DNA of 64,000 nucleotides from contig NW_024104376.1 in the NCBI RefSeq assembly GCF_003945595.2, positions 2,480,001 to 2,544,000 on the forward strand. The letters are read 5' to 3'. The stretch's first letter is position 1, and the number at the start of each line of letters is the position of its first letter. This document shows positions 61,943 to 64,000 of this stretch, in pieces. Source of the DNA: Pipra filicauda (lineage: Eukaryota > Chordata > Aves > Passeriformes > Pipridae). The position numbers and the translations under genes are program-made. The notes beneath the pieces are model-generated. The model saw nothing but the letters and a program-made list of their open reading frames with translations, had not been told where the DNA came from and ran no database searches.

Positions 61943-64000
61943 ATACAGGCTAATGGCATGGAAAAGCCTAGGAGGAAATGGGTCTTTCTGTAATTCTGGT
62001 TTTGATGGCTCTAGTGAATGAGACATTGAACCACACACTGAGTCACAATGATAGAATCAAATGTTAAAGACTGATCTATTTATTGCTCTGCAGCTCTCTT
62101 GTGCTGTCAATAACACAGACCTCGTGTTGTATTTTTTTTTAAGTATGAAATTGTTTAATTAAAGGACTATTTCATAATGCACATGACAGGTTATCTTTGG
62201 AAGAGAGTGATGTTTGTAAAATGTTCATGTACTCCACTGCGGTCCTTCAGAAGAGGCAAGTAAACCGATTCAAAATTTGTAGAACGAATATAAAAACTTA
62301 ATTTGGCTTCAAGTACAGTAGTCAGATTCAGATTTTTTAGATTCCCTTCTTTTCATAACTTCAGAATTTAGGAAGAAGTACTAAACTCCCAAATTTAGAT
62401 TCTAAAAATAAAATGGTAAAATCAGTGAGTTTTTTTTTTCATAGTGTTAAAGTAGTTTAATGTAATCATATTTTATTTTTTTTAAAAAGTCACTGCAGGA
62501 AATAAAGAGACAAAAAATATAAGATCATTACAAAAGAACAACATAAATATATTTTCTCTGAAAAGATAAATAAGAAATGTAAAGTAAAGCTAAAATAAGA
62601 GGAATAAGGTAAAATAAGGCAGAAAATAAGGCTAAAAGCTAAATTATTGACTTAAAAAAATAAGCTTACATAGTCTTTTAATATGAAAAAAGCCAAAACA
62701 AAACAAAACCTGAGAGGATAGTTGTGAAACAACTGATGCATGAAGTTATGTTTAAGGCATTTAGAACATCAAAACTATTAAACCGATATTAAGCTATCCT
62801 CATAGGAGATAATAGCCCTGTCAAAATTAGATAGCTCTTCCCATTCATCTATTCAAAATGATTGTGAAACATTTGGATGGTAATGGGAATGGAGCACTGG
62901 AGGACTCTCATGTAGTGAATACAGTGCAACTATTATTAAGATTTATTTGATGTTTTACATCACTGAATTTTACATGAGTAGTCATTACAGTCACAGGAAG
63001 AAGTTAATTGAGTTTGTAGTTCTCTTTGTAGCAACTGAATAGATTTCTCCTGCTGCCTGAGAGTTCGGTGATATGTAGAAATACCGTTAACGAAGAAATT
63101 ACATACTTTGGAAAGTTATCCTGTTAACAAATATTATTGATATGACATCTTCTACTCTCTTCTTTAAATTTCAAGACTTATAAAAATGTAACACAAAATA
63201 TAGACAGTATAATGAATATTAATTTGGGAAGAAATATATACAGAAATTAGTTTTTGTTGGCTACTTGGGGTAGATAATGTCTTTCTGAGTGAACTTACAG
63301 GGGCACTAAAGACTGGCAGCAAATTTAGATAAATGCTTTTTTAATTGCCAGGTTTTAAAACAAAGGACATGACACAAGTGGTGTCAAGGAGTATTCTAGC
63401 AAGATGTTTCAGAAGAGTATTGCACAATTCGAGCACTTCAAGGTGGAAGTATTTAATCACACTTGCTGTTATGAAATATTTTGTTATTCAAGTCAAAACT
63501 ACAGATATGAATAAATATGAATGGAATTATATTTGGAGGTGGATAATCAACTTAAAAGATTTTTAGTTTGATAATATCTTGAATAAGGACATTTATTTAC
63601 TTAGACATGAGGTCAAAAGGGTACATTTTAAATCAGCAGAGAAACCACAAATATTTTTACGTAGCTTGACATTTTTAATTTCCATGCTTTTTTGATTTTG
63701 CTTTCAGTAAAATTATCAGCCATATATGTTATAGTAAAGTGTTATTTTCTCTTTGGGAATATTTTTTTATTAGAGAGTATGTAAGCAGCTCACAGAACTA
63801 GATTTGTCACAGTCTTCATTAACATAAATCCGTTTTCTGGTTTTCTCATGAGAAAAAAAAAAGTGATTGATTCTGTAATGTTCTGCCTGGTGGTTTGTAT
63901 TTTATATTTACAAGTGTTCCTTGTCTTTTTCAATACCTGTTTCTTTTCATGTGAATGCTAAAATTACCTGTCTATATAAGGTTGGCTGTAGAGAGTTTAT
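61943..64000. other. Intronic sequence, no gene seen
   Basis: AT-rich. 62500-62650 is A-rich low-complexity sequence with several AAAATAAGG-like units on the + strand. No exon was found up to the window end. Confidence 0.5.

Noticed and set aside
1..64000. CRISPR arrays, tRNA or rRNA genes, bacterial-type operons
   Set aside because: None seen. The window is vertebrate intronic DNA, and the only tandem arrays are short minisatellite-type repeats.

Overview
This is vertebrate nuclear DNA, almost certainly from a bird. It is AT-rich, has no long open frames, carries spliced-gene signals, and its recent repeats are CR1 LINE fragments and avian-type endogenous retroviral LTRs over a background of decayed MIR/L2-like amniote repeats. 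The species cannot be named from the sequence.

The one host coding exon I can identify lies at 18212-18365 on the + strand. It has a pyrimidine-rich acceptor, a GTAAGT donor and 51 codons that match the middle of NSMCE2 (MMS21), the SUMO E3 ligase of the SMC5/6 complex. The exon starts in phase 0 and ends in phase 1. The rest of the window is therefore best read as the two large flanking introns of NSMCE2. I found no other NSMCE2 exon, although a by-eye scan could miss a short one.

Layout. (1) 1-2372: a CR1 copy in antisense orientation, split by a 1.2-kb solo LTR (258-1483) with a 5-bp target duplication. (2) 2373-13900: intron with two short CR1 3' tails, an ancient foldback repeat and SINE-like relics. 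(3) 13900-16960: a stretch whose minus strand reads like degraded coding sequence of unknown identity, split by a truncated CR1 at 15275-15820. (4) 18212-18365: the NSMCE2 exon. (5) 18366-31558: intron with a CR1 tail, MIR relics and two nearby perfect inverted repeats. (6) 31563-36301: an internally deleted gammaretrovirus-like provirus, antisense to NSMCE2. It has two LTRs of about 98% identity, a tRNA-Pro-type primer site, a polypurine tract, and broken gag, pol (RNase H and integrase end only) and env. Its gag start is an unusual Lys/Gly-rich minisatellite-encoded segment. (7) 36306-64000: intron with scattered MIR-type relics and short tandem repeats, otherwise featureless to me.

The best candidates for something unusual are the low-complexity gag leader of the provirus, its CX7CC-type Env, and the unidentified coding remnant near 14-17 kb. 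I see no CRISPR array, operon or other prokaryotic system, and no intact non-exonic gene.
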